DNA of 54,962 nt from Myxosarcina sp. GA_180221_E-2-1-MAG-40_15 (GCA_020692205.1 JAIMKV010000026.1:1-54962), one strand, 5' to 3'. Numbered from the stretch's first letter, positions 28,714-39,125 are shown. Made by a program: numbers and translations. The notes: generated by a model from the letters alone, not told the origin.

Positions 28714-30273
28714 TTAAGCCCCTACATAAGAACTTGGTTCAGGATGAGAATTTGTCAGCGAGTTACCTAAGGGCAGGAAAATAGTTAGTTCTTTACCTTG
28801 TTCTTGTCTTTGTCTGACGGTAAGTTTGCCTCCCAAAGCCTGAAAGATATTCTTAGTTACATCTAAATTAAGGCTAAGACAGCCTGTTGCAGGCTGGAAG
28901 GTTAGCAATTGTCCTAAAGATTTTAACGGATTATCGACATTACTAGCTTGAGAAAGTACCTGTAGCTTAAGCTGATTCCCGGCTGTAGAGACTTTGACAT
29001 CTATATGCCCTCCAGTGGGCAAACTACGAGTACAGCTTTCCATCAGTCCAGTCAAAACCGTATCTAGCATCTTAGGATCGCTGACTATTTTTGGTAGAGT
29101 TTGAGGCAGAGTGAATTTTAAGTCTACATTGCGTCGTTTAGCTTTTTCTTGCCATCGAGGAATATTTTGATGAAATACTTGCTCTAGAGAAAACGGAACT
29201 AATTCGACAGCTTTAGCAGTGGGAGTAGATTCAAATTCAGCAGCACGGAAAATTAATTCCATTCGCTCTATTTGTTCGGTACACTCGCGATCAATAGTTT
29301 GTAACCGTTGAACTACGTTAGGTTTCAAGTCTTGCTTACGCTTTAGCAGTAGTTTCGTTAAAGTACGAATTGTGGTCAAAGGTGTTCGCACCTCATGAGT
29401 AAGTGCCTGTAACAGCTCCATTTCAAAATGGCTATTGGCGCTTGTTGAGGAAAAAGCTGATTGCAGATTGCCTGATCCAGAAGTTGCTGGAATACTTTCT
29501 ACTTGACGAGAATGTAATGCCAAAGTATCAAAATCAGACATATGCTGTAGCAACTGACGGCTAAACTTAGTTACTAAACTGTAATGGGGGTTTGGTGGAG
29601 CAAACTGTTCTACTTGGCTATCTAACTGCTCCAAATAACGATAATTACTGATTACTAAGCGCGATCGCAGCGTTGCCCAAACTTCGCTGAGAGTTAGAGG
29701 ATTGAAGGAAAAATGAAATTTAGCATTTCCTTGAGAGTCTTCTCCTAAAACCATAACCAAACCAAAGTTGGCCGTTAGAACCAAACAAAACTGTTCTTGA
29801 GCAATCGGATCTTGAGGAATCAAAGGTAGCTCAATTACTGACGATACATTTTGTTCAATCACTGGTTCTACTTTTCGTGATTGACAAGGCATCAAAGCAT
29901 TGACGTTAAAAGCATCCGTCGTAAAAACTGCCGATTTAAAACTGGAAACTAAATCTGAGTTGCTCAACAAAGGTACGGGAGCAGAAAAAACTAGTCCCAG
30001 CTTGGCTGGAGGAACTATTTGCTGATTATGGTCTATTTCCGACAAAAGCAGTTCTTCCACAGAAGCGATCGCACTACGCCATTCTCTTTGAGCATTTAAC
30101 TTGGCTAAACGTTGCTTTTGACTATAGAACCTTGATCCAGTTCTTTTCTCGGCTACCCGCTGAGCATCACCATAAACGGCATTGTTTGCCTCATGGATGC
30201 TTTTGGTGGTTAATTCTCTGTTTAATTCTTGATTAAGTATATCGCTCAGATTTTGCAGCAACCAGTTTTGCAC
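28714..30273 (-). CDS. Sensor kinase with intact H-box but degenerate ATP-binding domain
   Basis: 519 aa, soluble. A long N-terminal region contains FCLVLTANFGLVMVLGED (about 160-180), similar in pattern to the FLIVLATDF segment of the convergent neighbour. The dimerisation domain is canonical: LLQALTHEVRTPLTTIR (phospho-acceptor His present). The following ATPase-like domain keeps the outline but not the chemistry: the N-box Asn residues are replaced (GLMESCTRS), no DxGxG motif is seen, and G2 reads CLSLNLDV. It may be a phospho-acceptor protein phosphorylated in trans. ATG at 30273. Confidence 0.82.
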   Translation of the reverse strand: MQNWLLQNLSDILNQELNRELTTKSIHEANNAVYGDAQRVAEKRTGSRFYSQKQRLAKLNAQREWRSAIASVEELLLSEIDHNQQIVPPAKLGLVFSAPVPLLSNSDLVSSFKSAVFTTDAFNVNALMPCQSRKVEPVIEQNVSSVIELPLIPQDPIAQEQFCLVLTANFGLVMVLGEDSQGNAKFHFSFNPLTLSEVWATLRSRLVISNYRYLEQLDSQVEQFAPPNPHYSLVTKFSRQLLQHMSDFDTLALHSRQVESIPATSGSGNLQSAFSSTSANSHFEMELLQALTHEVRTPLTTIRTLTKLLLKRKQDLKPNVVQRLQTIDRECTEQIERMELIFRAAEFESTPTAKAVELVPFSLEQVFHQNIPRWQEKAKRRNVDLKFTLPQTLPKIVSDPKMLDTVLTGLMESCTRSLPTGGHIDVKVSTAGNQLKLQVLSQASNVDNPLKSLGQLLTFQPATGCLSLNLDVTKNIFQALGGKLTVRQRQEQGKELTIFLPLGNSLTNSHPEPSSYVGA

Positions 30274-30484
30274 TTTACTATTCGACCTCCCCTGACTTCT
30301 CCCTTCTTACTTCCTAAGTAGTACCCAAATGAGAACAATAAAAGTAATACTTCTGATTTGTATTGATACTATCTGTTTTCTGTGGCTTTACCTAGATGTA
30401 AAACCGAACTAGAGAAGTCGCAATCGCCGATAGTTTTGATCGATGCTAGTTTTAGGTTGAAAGTTAGGTGAAAATGTTCGTAGT

Positions 30485-30515
30485 TATTAGCTCTTAGCTT
30501 TTAGCTTTTAGTTTT
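30485..30515. repeat. Heptamer tandem repeat (TTTTAGC unit)
   Basis: About four units (ATTAGCTC, TTAGCTT, TTAGCTT, TTAG) just downstream of crtH. Same family as the arrays near 6637, 52484, 53066, 53238 and 54766. Confidence 0.65.
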
Positions 30516-30551
30516 TTTTAGCAGTATCAAATAAAAAATTATCCCAGTCTC

Positions 30552-32090
30552 CTAGTCTTTCCGCCTCTTATTCAGTCCTAAATCCACTGCTATACGGTGT
30601 CCACAGCTCATGCCCGAAAAGGCTACAGCATTTAAACCCTGACCAGGAAAAGTACTATCACCAACGCAATATAGTCCAGGAATACTGGTTCGGTTAAAGG
30701 GCATTCCTAGTAAACCAGCTAGTTTACGGCGAGGAACTGGACCATAAGTACCGTCTTCTCTACCTAAAAAACGGCGATGAGTACGGGGAGTACCCACTTC
30801 TTGATAGTCCAAGCCTGCTGATATTCCAGGGAAAATTGCCTCTAAACGATTAATTAACTTTGCTGCTGCGGTTTCTTTTTTATGTTCATATTCCTGGGTT
30901 GATAGTCCTTGCCAATCTTCCATCCAGCTAGGGGTAAAGGTGTGAATGATGTGGTGTCCTGGGGGAGCAAGACTAGGATCTAGCAAAGTAGGAATCGAGA
31001 CAAAAATTGTGCCTTCGTTTTCTTCCATTTTGTCCCAGTTTTCGAGCAAAATATGATGGCAATCTGTAGTGTCTGACAACACGCTAGCATCAACTCCCAA
31101 ATGCAGACTGAGAAAGCTAGGCGACTTTTGATATCGCTGCTGCCATTTCTGTTCTTTTTGGGGTGTGTATTGAGGATCAATCAGTTTACCAAAGGTATCC
31201 CAGCGAGTAGCGTTAGACACTATTCTTTGAGCGCGATATTCTGTATTATCCGCCAGTTTGACACCGACAGCTTTACCGTTCTCGATCGCCACCTTGGTTA
31301 CTCTAGATTTATATTTAATCTCTCCGCCAGCCTTAATCAAACCCTCGGCTAACTTCTGAGCAATTTGTCCCACACCACCTTTGGGATAGTTGATGCCTCC
31401 ATAATGGCGATCGCTAAATACCATTCCCGCATTAATCATTGGTGTTTTATCGGCAGGGACAACTGACCATAAATAACACTCCATATCAATAAACCGCAGT
31501 AGCTTGGGATCTTTAATATATTTACGGGCAATATCGCCGACGTTAACAGGTAAATATTTAGCCAAACCTAAACAAGAAAAAGGCTTCTGAAAAAATACTC
31601 GCGTTAAATAACGGGGTTCTTCTAGAGAAAGAAGCTCCATCGAGTTAAGGTAATTGAATACTTCCCAACATTTGCCATAAAACTGCCGAATTCCTGGTTC
31701 TTCGTGGGGAAAAATAGCGATTAATTCCTGTAAAAATGCTTCGTAATCGCGATGAACTCTTAATTCTAAGCCATCTGGCAAATGATAGTGAATCTGCACA
31801 GGATCGGCAAAGGTTTCAAGCTTCATCTCGACTGCTTGTAAAGCGCGAGTCAGTAAATTAGTTGTACCTTGGTCACCAAAGCCAAAAATCATTGATGCGC
31901 CGACGTCAAAGCGATATCCTGATCGCTCGAAATATCCGCCACTACCACCTGGAATTAGATAACGTTCTAAAACTAATACTTTTGCTCCCTTAGCTGCTAG
32001 TTGTGTAGCTGTAACTAATCCGCCAATACCAGAACCAATAACTACTACATCATAAGTTGCTGTAGAAGAGGTTGTTGTCATCGCATTCAT
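30552..32090 (-). CDS. crtH: Carotene (prolycopene) isomerase CrtH
   Basis: 512 aa FAD-dependent enzyme. Dinucleotide-binding motif [21 protein letters not shown] (about 15-35), then [13 protein letters not shown] and a C-terminal FAD segment [22 protein letters not shown]. It converts tetra-cis prolycopene to all-trans lycopene, upstream of the CruF branch whose gene is at 14226. The first ATG (32090) gives MNAM; a second at 32081 is equally possible. It is divergent from the gluconate kinase gene. Confidence 0.93.
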   Translation of the reverse strand: MNAMTTTSSTATYDVVVIGSGIGGLVTATQLAAKGAKVLVLERYLIPGGSGGYFERSGYRFDVGASMIFGFGDQGTTNLLTRALQAVEMKLETFADPVQIHYHLPDGLELRVHRDYEAFLQELIAIFPHEEPGIRQFYGKCWEVFNYLNSMELLSLEEPRYLTRVFFQKPFSCLGLAKYLPVNVGDIARKYIKDPKLLRFIDMECYLWSVVPADKTPMINAGMVFSDRHYGGINYPKGGVGQIAQKLAEGLIKAGGEIKYKSRVTKVAIENGKAVGVKLADNTEYRAQRIVSNATRWDTFGKLIDPQYTPQKEQKWQQRYQKSPSFLSLHLGVDASVLSDTTDCHHILLENWDKMEENEGTIFVSIPTLLDPSLAPPGHHIIHTFTPSWMEDWQGLSTQEYEHKKETAAAKLINRLEAIFPGISAGLDYQEVGTPRTHRRFLGREDGTYGPVPRRKLAGLLGMPFNRTSIPGLYCVGDSTFPGQGLNAVAFSGMSCGHRIAVDLGLNKRRKD

Positions 32091-32173
32091 AAAATGAATT
32101 AAAAAAAATCTGAAAAATAATTAAATCAATGTTTAGATATATAGTCTACCGTCAATCCTAGATTTTGAACCTT

Positions 32174-32659
32174 ATGTTTTATATTATTATGGGAGTCTCA
32201 GGAACTGGAAAATCTACTATCGGTAAGCTGTTAAGCGATCGCACTGGCTGGGCTTTTTATGATGCAGATGATTTTCATCCCCAGGCAAATATTGACAAGA
32301 TGAACCTGGGTATCCCTTTAACCGATAGCGATCGCTTGCCTTGGTTATTAGAACTCAAGCAGCTAATAATAGATACTTTAAATAGCAAGCATCATGGTAT
32401 TTTAGCTTGCTCTGCACTCAAAACTCAGTATCGTCAAATTCTCAGCCACAATCATCCTGAGGTGGTCTTTATTTATCTGCGTGGCAACTATCAATTTATT
32501 CAACGCAGGGTTAAACAGCGCATAGGACATTTTATGAATCCCAATTTACTGCAAAGTCAATTCAATGCCTTAGAAGAACCCCAGGATGCTTTGATTATTG
32601 ATGTTTCTCTTGAACCTGAAATGATTGTAGAACAGATTTTAAATCAGATTGGTGATTAG
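32174..32659 (+). CDS. Gluconate kinase (GntK-type)
   Basis: 161 aa from the ATG at 32174; a TTG at 32165 would add three residues. P-loop GVSGTGKSTIG (about 7-17), then the gluconokinase signature FYDADDFHP and KMNLGIPLTDSDRLPWL, and the lid IYLRGNYQFIQRRVKQRIGHFM. It phosphorylates gluconate to 6-phosphogluconate for the oxidative pentose phosphate pathway. No gluconate transporter or dehydrogenase is nearby. Its stop overlaps the end of the DUF1361-like fragment by 4 nt on the opposite strand. Confidence 0.88.
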   Translation: MFYIIMGVSGTGKSTIGKLLSDRTGWAFYDADDFHPQANIDKMNLGIPLTDSDRLPWLLELKQLIIDTLNSKHHGILACSALKTQYRQILSHNHPEVVFIYLRGNYQFIQRRVKQRIGHFMNPNLLQSQFNALEEPQDALIIDVSLEPEMIVEQILNQIGD

Positions 32660-32961
32660 TTATTATTTAATTTAAGCCGATAATTAACTAGCTTGGTAAA
32701 CTCTGAAAGTAGCCAGATTAAACAAAAAGCGATCGCCATACTCAGTAATTTCCCACCATCAAGTAAGTCTTGTGCAGTAATCAACATTACTTGTTTTGGT
32801 TTTGTTACAAAATTCCAGCTATTAAATCGTTCAAATCTACCAAGATAGATACCAACGACGCATAAACCATGAGCGATCGCATTAACTAAAAACAAATATT
32901 TTTGGGCTACTAAGTTAGTTTTAATTAAAAGTTTTACATAAAGCAAGTACTGACAATACAT
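32656..32961 (-). pseudogene. DUF1361-like membrane protein fragment, 101 aa
   Basis: Two hydrophobic segments flank the motif GIYLGRFERFNSWNF, which resembles the C-terminal part of DUF1361 membrane proteins (usually about 200 aa). An in-frame TGA lies shortly before the ATG at 32961, and only 80 nt separate it from psb28, so the first half is missing. It may be a relic or a short functional derivative; the family call rests on one remembered motif. Confidence 0.5.
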
Positions 32962-33041
32962 TGGGAAATCTCATCTTAATCACGAAATTTCCCAGATTCT
33001 CTAATTTATCTTGACTTTTTTAGCTAATATTTGGCGCAAAT

Positions 33042-33377
33042 TTACGATTTATCTAACCCCAAGCCGTGTTCTTCAGAATATTTATTCATAAAGCGAACAA
33101 AGCGTTCAAATTCCTCACCCGATTTCATAATTAATACAGCTTCAATAGCTCTGGCTTCGCCATTAACAAATTTTCCTTTCACTTCTCGACTGATAATTTC
33201 TCCTTCGTCATCAACCAGATACATTCCCGTAATCTCTTCACTGCTTTCTTTGCTTAAAATATTGGGATCTGCAAAATAAAAAGTAGCTGTACCGCTGTTA
33301 CCTGTTTTAGAACGAGTAACTTTAATCTCAGGAATTACTGCTTCAGCTACACCTCTAGCAAATTGAATTTCTGCCAC
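33042..33377 (-). CDS. psb28: Photosystem II assembly protein Psb28
   Basis: 111 aa, the standard length. Recognised from IQFARGVAEAVIPEIKVTRSK at the start, GTATFYFADPNIL, ITGMYLVDDEGEI and REVKGKFVNGEARAIEAV. Psb28 is a soluble cytoplasmic-side factor that binds the CP47-containing PSII intermediate and distorts the acceptor side to protect it during assembly. ATG at 33377. It diverges from the methyltransferase gene. Confidence 0.95.
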   Translation of the reverse strand: MAEIQFARGVAEAVIPEIKVTRSKTGNSGTATFYFADPNILSKESSEEITGMYLVDDEGEIISREVKGKFVNGEARAIEAVLIMKSGEEFERFVRFMNKYSEEHGLGLDKS

Positions 33378-33561
33378 ACTCCAACTCCTAATGTTGAGAC
33401 AATCTATTAATAACTTTTCATCATCTCATAGATTAAGAACGAGCATAAAGACTCTAGACAATTCTTCAGAAGATTTTTGAGGTAGGCAATTGTGAACTAA
33501 TCGGACTAAAATTTTACCTTGAGTGGAAAGAACCTTAATTTGTCTCCAGACGTAAACTAAC

Positions 33562-34869
33562 GTGACTGAACATCAAAGACCAATTGCCGTAGATTTATTT
33601 GCGGGTGCAGGCGGAATGACCTTAGGTTTTGAACAAGCAGGGTTTGATGTTTTAGCAGCGGTAGAATTAGATCCAATTCATGCTAGTGTCCATGAATATA
33701 ACTTTCCCTTCTGGACAACTATTTGTCGCAGCGTTACCGAAACCAGCGCGAGGGAAATTAGGATGCGATCGCCAATTGGCGATCGCGATATTGATGTCGT
33801 CTTTGGTGGACCTCCCTGTCAGGGTTTCTCGCTGATGGGAAAAAGAGATTTTAGTGACGATCGCAATTCTCTAGTATTTAATTTTTTACGCCTTGTTCTA
33901 GATTTACAGCCCAAGTTTTTTGTCATGGAAAATGTGCGAGGAATTACCATTGGCAAGCAAAAGAAGATCTTACAAACTATTATCAATGAGTTTAAAGCTA
34001 ATGGCTATCAGGTGCGGGAGAATCCCCAAGTTTTAAATGCCGCTAATTATGGAGTACCTCAAAATCGCCACAGGCTATTTCTACTTGGTTGTCGTCAAGG
34101 TCTAAATCTACCTAACTATCCTCAACCAACGTCTAATCCTCCCCTAAAAAAGCCTGGTTGTGCCGCTAACATGCCGCAAATTAACGGCTTACCTCCTACT
34201 CCCACGGTTGCCGATGCCATTGGCGATATTCCCGAAGTCGATTATTATCCAGAATTAGAGCTGCAAGATTGGGTAGTGGCGAACTATGGTCAGCCGAGTC
34301 AGTATGCCAGCAAATTACGCAATCCTGCCTTAGCTGCTGATAATTACGCCTATGGCAGAATCTATAATCCAGCACTTTTGACCTGTAGCCGACGCACCAA
34401 ACATACGCCACAAACTATCGCTAGATTTGCCACAATAATTCCGGGAAAGAGCGACCTCATCAGTCATTTTCATCGTTTGGAGCTAAATAGTCTTTGTATT
34501 ACCCTCAGAGCAGGCACGGCTAGTAATCGGGGTGCTTTTACTTCTCCTCGTCCCATTCATCCGATTACGCCTCGCTGTATTACTGTCAGAGAGGCGGCGC
34601 GATTACATTCTTATCCAGATTGGTTTATGTTTCACGCTACTAAATGGCATGGCTTTCGGCAAATTGGTAATTCTGTTCCTCCTCTATTAGCACAGGCGAT
34701 CGCCCAAATGATTCTTCAGGCTTTGGGTGCTGCACCAATTAAACCTCAGCAGCAGTTTAATTTAGTTCAGACCGAGTTATTACAGTTCAAAATGTCTCAG
34801 GCAGAAAAGTATCATCGTTTAGAGACTAGAGCGATCGCTCGTAGAACTACCAGCAAGCCGATTGCTTAG
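33562..34869 (+). CDS. Orphan DNA (cytosine-5) methyltransferase, candidate HIP1 methylase
   Basis: 435 aa from GTG 33562. C5-methyltransferase motifs in order: AdoMet-binding DLFAGAGGMTLGF (I), the catalytic GGPPCQGFS loop (IV), MENVRG (VI), NRHRLF (VIII), and RQIGNSVPP (X). No restriction gene is adjacent, so it is an orphan. The N-terminus resembles Synechocystis M.Ssp6803I (Slr0214), which methylates CGATCG, the core of HIP1. The window is dense in HIP1, including two copies inside this gene about 33764-33786. The recognition sequence is inferred. Confidence 0.88.
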   Translation: MTEHQRPIAVDLFAGAGGMTLGFEQAGFDVLAAVELDPIHASVHEYNFPFWTTICRSVTETSAREIRMRSPIGDRDIDVVFGGPPCQGFSLMGKRDFSDDRNSLVFNFLRLVLDLQPKFFVMENVRGITIGKQKKILQTIINEFKANGYQVRENPQVLNAANYGVPQNRHRLFLLGCRQGLNLPNYPQPTSNPPLKKPGCAANMPQINGLPPTPTVADAIGDIPEVDYYPELELQDWVVANYGQPSQYASKLRNPALAADNYAYGRIYNPALLTCSRRTKHTPQTIARFATIIPGKSDLISHFHRLELNSLCITLRAGTASNRGAFTSPRPIHPITPRCITVREAARLHSYPDWFMFHATKWHGFRQIGNSVPPLLAQAIAQMILQALGAAPIKPQQQFNLVQTELLQFKMSQAEKYHRLETRAIARRTTSKPIA

Positions 34870-35090
34870 CTGTATTTTTAAGTCAGGTAAATTTACAACA
34901 AGCAAAATACAAGCATGTGATATTTGTCACACAGTTGTAGAGATTGAATTCACGGATTCTTGTATTAAGTAGCGATAAAGTAGTTGTGCTAGGAGATAAA
35001 GAACAAGCAAAGCAATTAAAACCTTTAAGTATTTATCTTCTTTAAAAGAGATTATTTAATTTTTCCTGATTAAAAACATTTTAAAATATT

Positions 35091-36779
35091 ATGTTGGTTA
35101 ACCAAAAAACTTTTCAGCTTAAATCTGAAATCACTGACGATTGGGGCGGCAGCCATAGAGTTGTTTTTGACTTAGAAGCACTTGCCACAGCACAAGATTG
35201 GAAACTTGGAGTTTCATTGCCTAATAATTATAAAATCGACCAAATTTATGGTGCTGAATTAACTCAAGCAGACGGAAAGACCTATATCTCAGGAGTAAAT
35301 TGGAATAAATACTTGGACAAAGGTGAAAAAACCGAAATTGTTCTAATCATAGATAAAGGAAAGAACAGTAATTCTACTCCTCTCATACCGCAATTATTTT
35401 TCGCTGATTCAGTTAATAATTCTGTGATTAAAAGTTCTAATAAAGCTAATTTTGCGCTTAACTTTGATAGCCAGGTAGTAGAAGATTGGAAGGGCGGATA
35501 TAAACTAGAACTCGACTTGACGGCAAAATTTGAGGCTAAAGACTGGCAAGTAGATTTTTCTCTTCCATATACTATTCGAGAAGCTTATGGTGTAGATCTC
35601 ATTGATCGCGGCAACGGTAATTACACTATTAATGGTCAAAGCGGTTGGGTAAACCTTCAACCAGGACAGTCAATTCAACCCATATTGATTGTTAACGACA
35701 ATGGACAACCAGCGCTCTCCCCTGAACCTAAATCTATGTCTTGGGTTTCAGAAACAGTAGCTAAACCAGTAACCAAAACAGAAGATATTGTTGCCGAACC
35801 AGATGCAAATCAAAAAATAATTAATGTGGATCATGATTTTGGTGGTAATTTAGCCAGTGCGATCGCTGCTGCCAAAGATGGTGATGTTGTTCAACTTGGT
35901 AGTAAGATATACTACACTGACGGAATTACAATCGATAAAGATATTACCATTGATGGTCAAGCAGGTTCGGTAATTAATGGAGGCGGAACATCGAAATCTA
36001 TTTTAAATCTAACTTCCGGAGCGACTGGTGCAACCATCCAAGATGTAGAAATAACCAATGGTAATAATGGCATTTATGGTTATAGTGTGTTTGACCTGAC
36101 ATTACAGAATCTCAATATTAATAACATAGGCAAGAGTAACACCATCAGGGACGGTCAAAATAATACGGGAATCGTTCTCAACCGTGCCAATGGACTACAG
36201 TTACTTAATTCATCTATACAGGATATAGGTAGAAAAGGGGTTGGTATTAACGACACCGATGGTGCGATTATTAGTGGTCTTTCGGTAAAAAACATTAATC
36301 TGGAAGCGCAACACTCACAAAGTCACGATGCAGCCGGCATTAAATTTTTTAATACCAACGATATTACTGTAAAAGATAGTTACTTATCGAAGATTAATGC
36401 TAATCATATTTGGAACGATACTACCACTGGGACAGTAATCGACAATAATGTTGTCGAAAACGTGGGGACAAACTTTTTGATACCTGAGTTTAATCGTAAT
36501 GTAAATATATCAGGGATTTATAATGAAAAAAGTCCTAATTCAATTATCAAAAATAATAACGTTACTTCTGTTGACAGATTTTTAGCACTTAATGCGACAG
36601 AATTTTCTACTGAAACCGCAATTCTTGAAAGCAATAACTTCTCAAGCTTTGAACTTAATACACGAGACTATTGGGTCAATGAGTCAGTTGAAAAGCTAAT
36701 TGCACTTACGGAAAATCCAGATGCAGCAAACTTTAGTTTGTTTGCTGATGAGTATTATGCTCAAGCTAATATTGGTTAG
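35091..36779 (+). CDS. Tandem CBM2-like domains plus right-handed beta-helix
   Basis: 562 aa. Two homologous beta-sandwich repeats occupy about 1-112 and 118-220, sharing the pattern (D)DW.GG....LDL...DW...SLP......YG..L....G.Y.I......W, like cellulose-binding CBM2. A Pro/Glu linker leads to a parallel beta-helix (about 250-525) rich in Asn, Asp, Gly and Ile ladders (GDVVQLGSKIYYTDGITI, DKDITIDGQAG). No N-terminal signal peptide or membrane anchor is present, so it is cytoplasmic or exported by a type I-like route with a C-terminal signal. It may bind or cleave polysaccharide; no catalytic residues are certain. ATG at 35091. Confidence 0.75.
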   Translation: MLVNQKTFQLKSEITDDWGGSHRVVFDLEALATAQDWKLGVSLPNNYKIDQIYGAELTQADGKTYISGVNWNKYLDKGEKTEIVLIIDKGKNSNSTPLIPQLFFADSVNNSVIKSSNKANFALNFDSQVVEDWKGGYKLELDLTAKFEAKDWQVDFSLPYTIREAYGVDLIDRGNGNYTINGQSGWVNLQPGQSIQPILIVNDNGQPALSPEPKSMSWVSETVAKPVTKTEDIVAEPDANQKIINVDHDFGGNLASAIAAAKDGDVVQLGSKIYYTDGITIDKDITIDGQAGSVINGGGTSKSILNLTSGATGATIQDVEITNGNNGIYGYSVFDLTLQNLNINNIGKSNTIRDGQNNTGIVLNRANGLQLLNSSIQDIGRKGVGINDTDGAIISGLSVKNINLEAQHSQSHDAAGIKFFNTNDITVKDSYLSKINANHIWNDTTTGTVIDNNVVENVGTNFLIPEFNRNVNISGIYNEKSPNSIIKNNNVTSVDRFLALNATEFSTETAILESNNFSSFELNTRDYWVNESVEKLIALTENPDAANFSLFADEYYAQANIG

Positions 36780-36859
36780 TCTGTTCTAGTAAGGCGATCG
36801 CTCATTACTCTAATTTTAGTAACGGCGATCGCTTGGTCAATGAACAATCAGTAGCGACA

Positions 36860-38809
36860 CTAGCTTTTGCTCAGAAGACTATGCATCCTATCAGTTTTCT
36901 GACTAGAACCATAGACAGGAGAAAACTTGGCTAGAAGTTCACGAAATTCTTTCCCATCGATCGTTTCTTGCTCCACTAAAATATCGACAATGCGGTCAAC
37001 CGTTACGCGATTTTCACTAATGATGCTTTTGGCTTTGGCAAAACAATCAAAGGCAATATTTCTGATTCTAATATCTATCTGAGAAGCAACTTCTTCTGAA
37101 TACTCATTTCTTGAGCTTGAATCACCACCCAAAAATACGGGCTGATCCTGACCTTCGAGGGCAAGCACACCTAAATCTGACATGCCAAACTTAGTGACCA
37201 TTTTTCGCGCTAGATTGGTCAACATCTGAATATCTTGACCCGCTCCTTGAGTTACCTCATCCCTGCCAAATACGACTTCTTCGGCTGCCCTGCCGCCCAA
37301 GGTAGAGGTGATGGTAGCCAAGATTTTAGCTTTGGTTTCCAGTCCCATTTCTTCATCTGGGGTAAACCAGGTTAAACCCCCTGCCCCACCTCGGGGAATG
37401 ATCGTGACTTTTTCTACAGGATCGTGACTGGGAAGCATCGTAGCGACGATCGCGTGACCAACCTCGTGATAAGCAATCAGCCTTTTGGATTTGCTATCTA
37501 CTAAAGGTACTCCTTCCATTCCTGCCACAATACGGTCTACTGCATCGTTTACCTCAAGCATAGTTACTGCTTCTTTGTGTCTTCTAGCAGTTAAAATTGC
37601 GGCTTCGTTAAGGAGGTTAGCCAAGTCGGCACCACTAAAGCCAGGCGTACGACGAGCGATCGCCTCTAAAGATACTTCAGGAGCAATTTTTTTACCGCGG
37701 GCATGAACTTCCAAAATGCCTAACCTTCCCTGCATATCAGGATAGTCAACGATTACCTGACGGTCAAAACGACCAGGTCGCATTAACGCTTTATCTAAAA
37801 CGTCGGGACGGTTAGTCGCAGCAATCACGATGATGCCACTGTTTCCTTCAAAGCCATCCATTTCGGTCAGCAATTGGTTTAAAGTCTGCTCTCGCTCATC
37901 GTTCCCACCGCCGATGCCAGCACCTCTTTGGCGACCTACTGCATCAATCTCGTCAATGAAGACAATACAGGGAGCGTTTTCCTTAGCTTTTTTAAATAAA
38001 TCGCGGACGCGGGATGCACCGACACCGACAAACATTTCGACAAACTCAGAACCAGAAATACTAAAGAAAGGTACCCCAGCTTCACCAGCGATCGCTTTGG
38101 CAAGCAAAGTTTTACCAGTCCCAGGAGGCCCAACTAACAAAACACCACGCGGAATTTTTGCCCCGATCGCCGTAAATCTTTCTGGCTCTTTAAGAAAGGT
38201 AACAACTTCTTGTAGTTCCTCTTTGGCTTCTTCGATACCCGCTACATCATCAAATTGAATGCCTGTCTTTGCCTCCATCTGAAACTTAGCTTTGGATTTA
38301 CCAAAGCTCAACGCTTGACCAGAGGCATTAGCAGAACGTCGTAAAATCATAATTAATCCTGATAACAAAACCAAAATAATTAGTAAGTTCAGTAAAACTC
38401 CAATGGTTGTAGAGCGGTCTATTGAAGATGTGATACTAAAGTCGACATTTTTGGCTCTAATCTTAGGAATTAAATCTTGATTGCGCTCGAATAGCACTAC
38501 TTCTCTAGGAGGATCGTCTTGAGATTGTTCTTTTAAGACTACACTAGCTGTGCTGGTAGTTTCATCAATCTCTACTTTAGTAACCTGGTCGTTTTCTAGT
38601 TTCTCTAAAAACTGACTGTAGCTTAAAGTATTTTCTGACTTTTGTTGAGCTAGAGTAGGAGTTGCCAGGAACAAGGTTTGCAAAATCATCCAACCCGCAG
38701 CTAACCGACCGATAGAAGTAGCCTTTTTCTTTTTCTGCTTACGGTTGCTCAACTTGCTAACTGGGGTAATTTCTAATTCTGCTCGCTTCTCAATCTGACA
38801 ATTTTCCAT
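36860..38809 (-). CDS. ftsH: ATP-dependent zinc metalloprotease FtsH
   Basis: 649 aa. A basic N-terminal extension is followed by a first membrane segment (about 35-53, ending TPTLAQ), a lumenal domain, a second segment (about 135-157), the AAA+ domain with Walker A GPPGTGKT, Walker [12 protein letters not shown] and SRH arginines, and the protease zinc site HEVGH. FtsH hexamers degrade damaged thylakoid proteins such as D1. The long N-terminus differs from the short ones of FtsH2 and FtsH4 as I remember them and suggests the FtsH1-type paralogue, but the isoform is not certain. Start ATG at 38809. Confidence 0.95.
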   Translation of the reverse strand: MENCQIEKRAELEITPVSKLSNRKQKKKKATSIGRLAAGWMILQTLFLATPTLAQQKSENTLSYSQFLEKLENDQVTKVEIDETTSTASVVLKEQSQDDPPREVVLFERNQDLIPKIRAKNVDFSITSSIDRSTTIGVLLNLLIILVLLSGLIMILRRSANASGQALSFGKSKAKFQMEAKTGIQFDDVAGIEEAKEELQEVVTFLKEPERFTAIGAKIPRGVLLVGPPGTGKTLLAKAIAGEAGVPFFSISGSEFVEMFVGVGASRVRDLFKKAKENAPCIVFIDEIDAVGRQRGAGIGGGNDEREQTLNQLLTEMDGFEGNSGIIVIAATNRPDVLDKALMRPGRFDRQVIVDYPDMQGRLGILEVHARGKKIAPEVSLEAIARRTPGFSGADLANLLNEAAILTARRHKEAVTMLEVNDAVDRIVAGMEGVPLVDSKSKRLIAYHEVGHAIVATMLPSHDPVEKVTIIPRGGAGGLTWFTPDEEMGLETKAKILATITSTLGGRAAEEVVFGRDEVTQGAGQDIQMLTNLARKMVTKFGMSDLGVLALEGQDQPVFLGGDSSSRNEYSEEVASQIDIRIRNIAFDCFAKAKSIISENRVTVDRIVDILVEQETIDGKEFRELLAKFSPVYGSSQKTDRMHSLLSKS

Positions 38810-39125
38810 AGTTGTTTATCTTGTTTATATATTTATCGCTACATGCCTACTAGAGTTAAGTAATATAAAATTTCAGGATAGCTCCAGCCTAACTAAAAAA
38901 AAATAGTTATTGCCATAATTTAACAGATCAAATTACTGGGATAGCTAAATATCAATCTTTTGACTCTTTTTGCTGAGTCAGCATGGCTGGGGAAAAGATC
39001 AAATTTATTTGAATTAAAATATAATACTTATTTTTTCGGCATGTATATATTTTAAGCTTAAGAACAAATTTATTCTTACAACTAAAAAATATGGTGTGAT
39101 ATGTGTATAGATGAATTACACGTTC
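38810..39125. other. Intergenic region between lpxA and ftsH
   Basis: 316 A+T-rich nt with no open frame. It contains a small inverted repeat (TGACTC...GAGTCA, 38959-38978) with a short T-run in the loop. It must carry the ftsH promoter and the lpxA 3' end. Confidence 0.5.

Noticed and set aside
28714-30273. Kinase ATPase domain degeneracy considered a sequencing frameshift
   Set aside because: The frame is uninterrupted across the whole domain and the secondary-structure pattern is preserved, so substitutions rather than a frameshift explain the missing boxes.
37830-38258. 142-codon frame antisense to ftsH
   Set aside because: Mirror frame of the highly conserved AAA+ domain; Ser/Pro-rich translation typical of antisense shadows.
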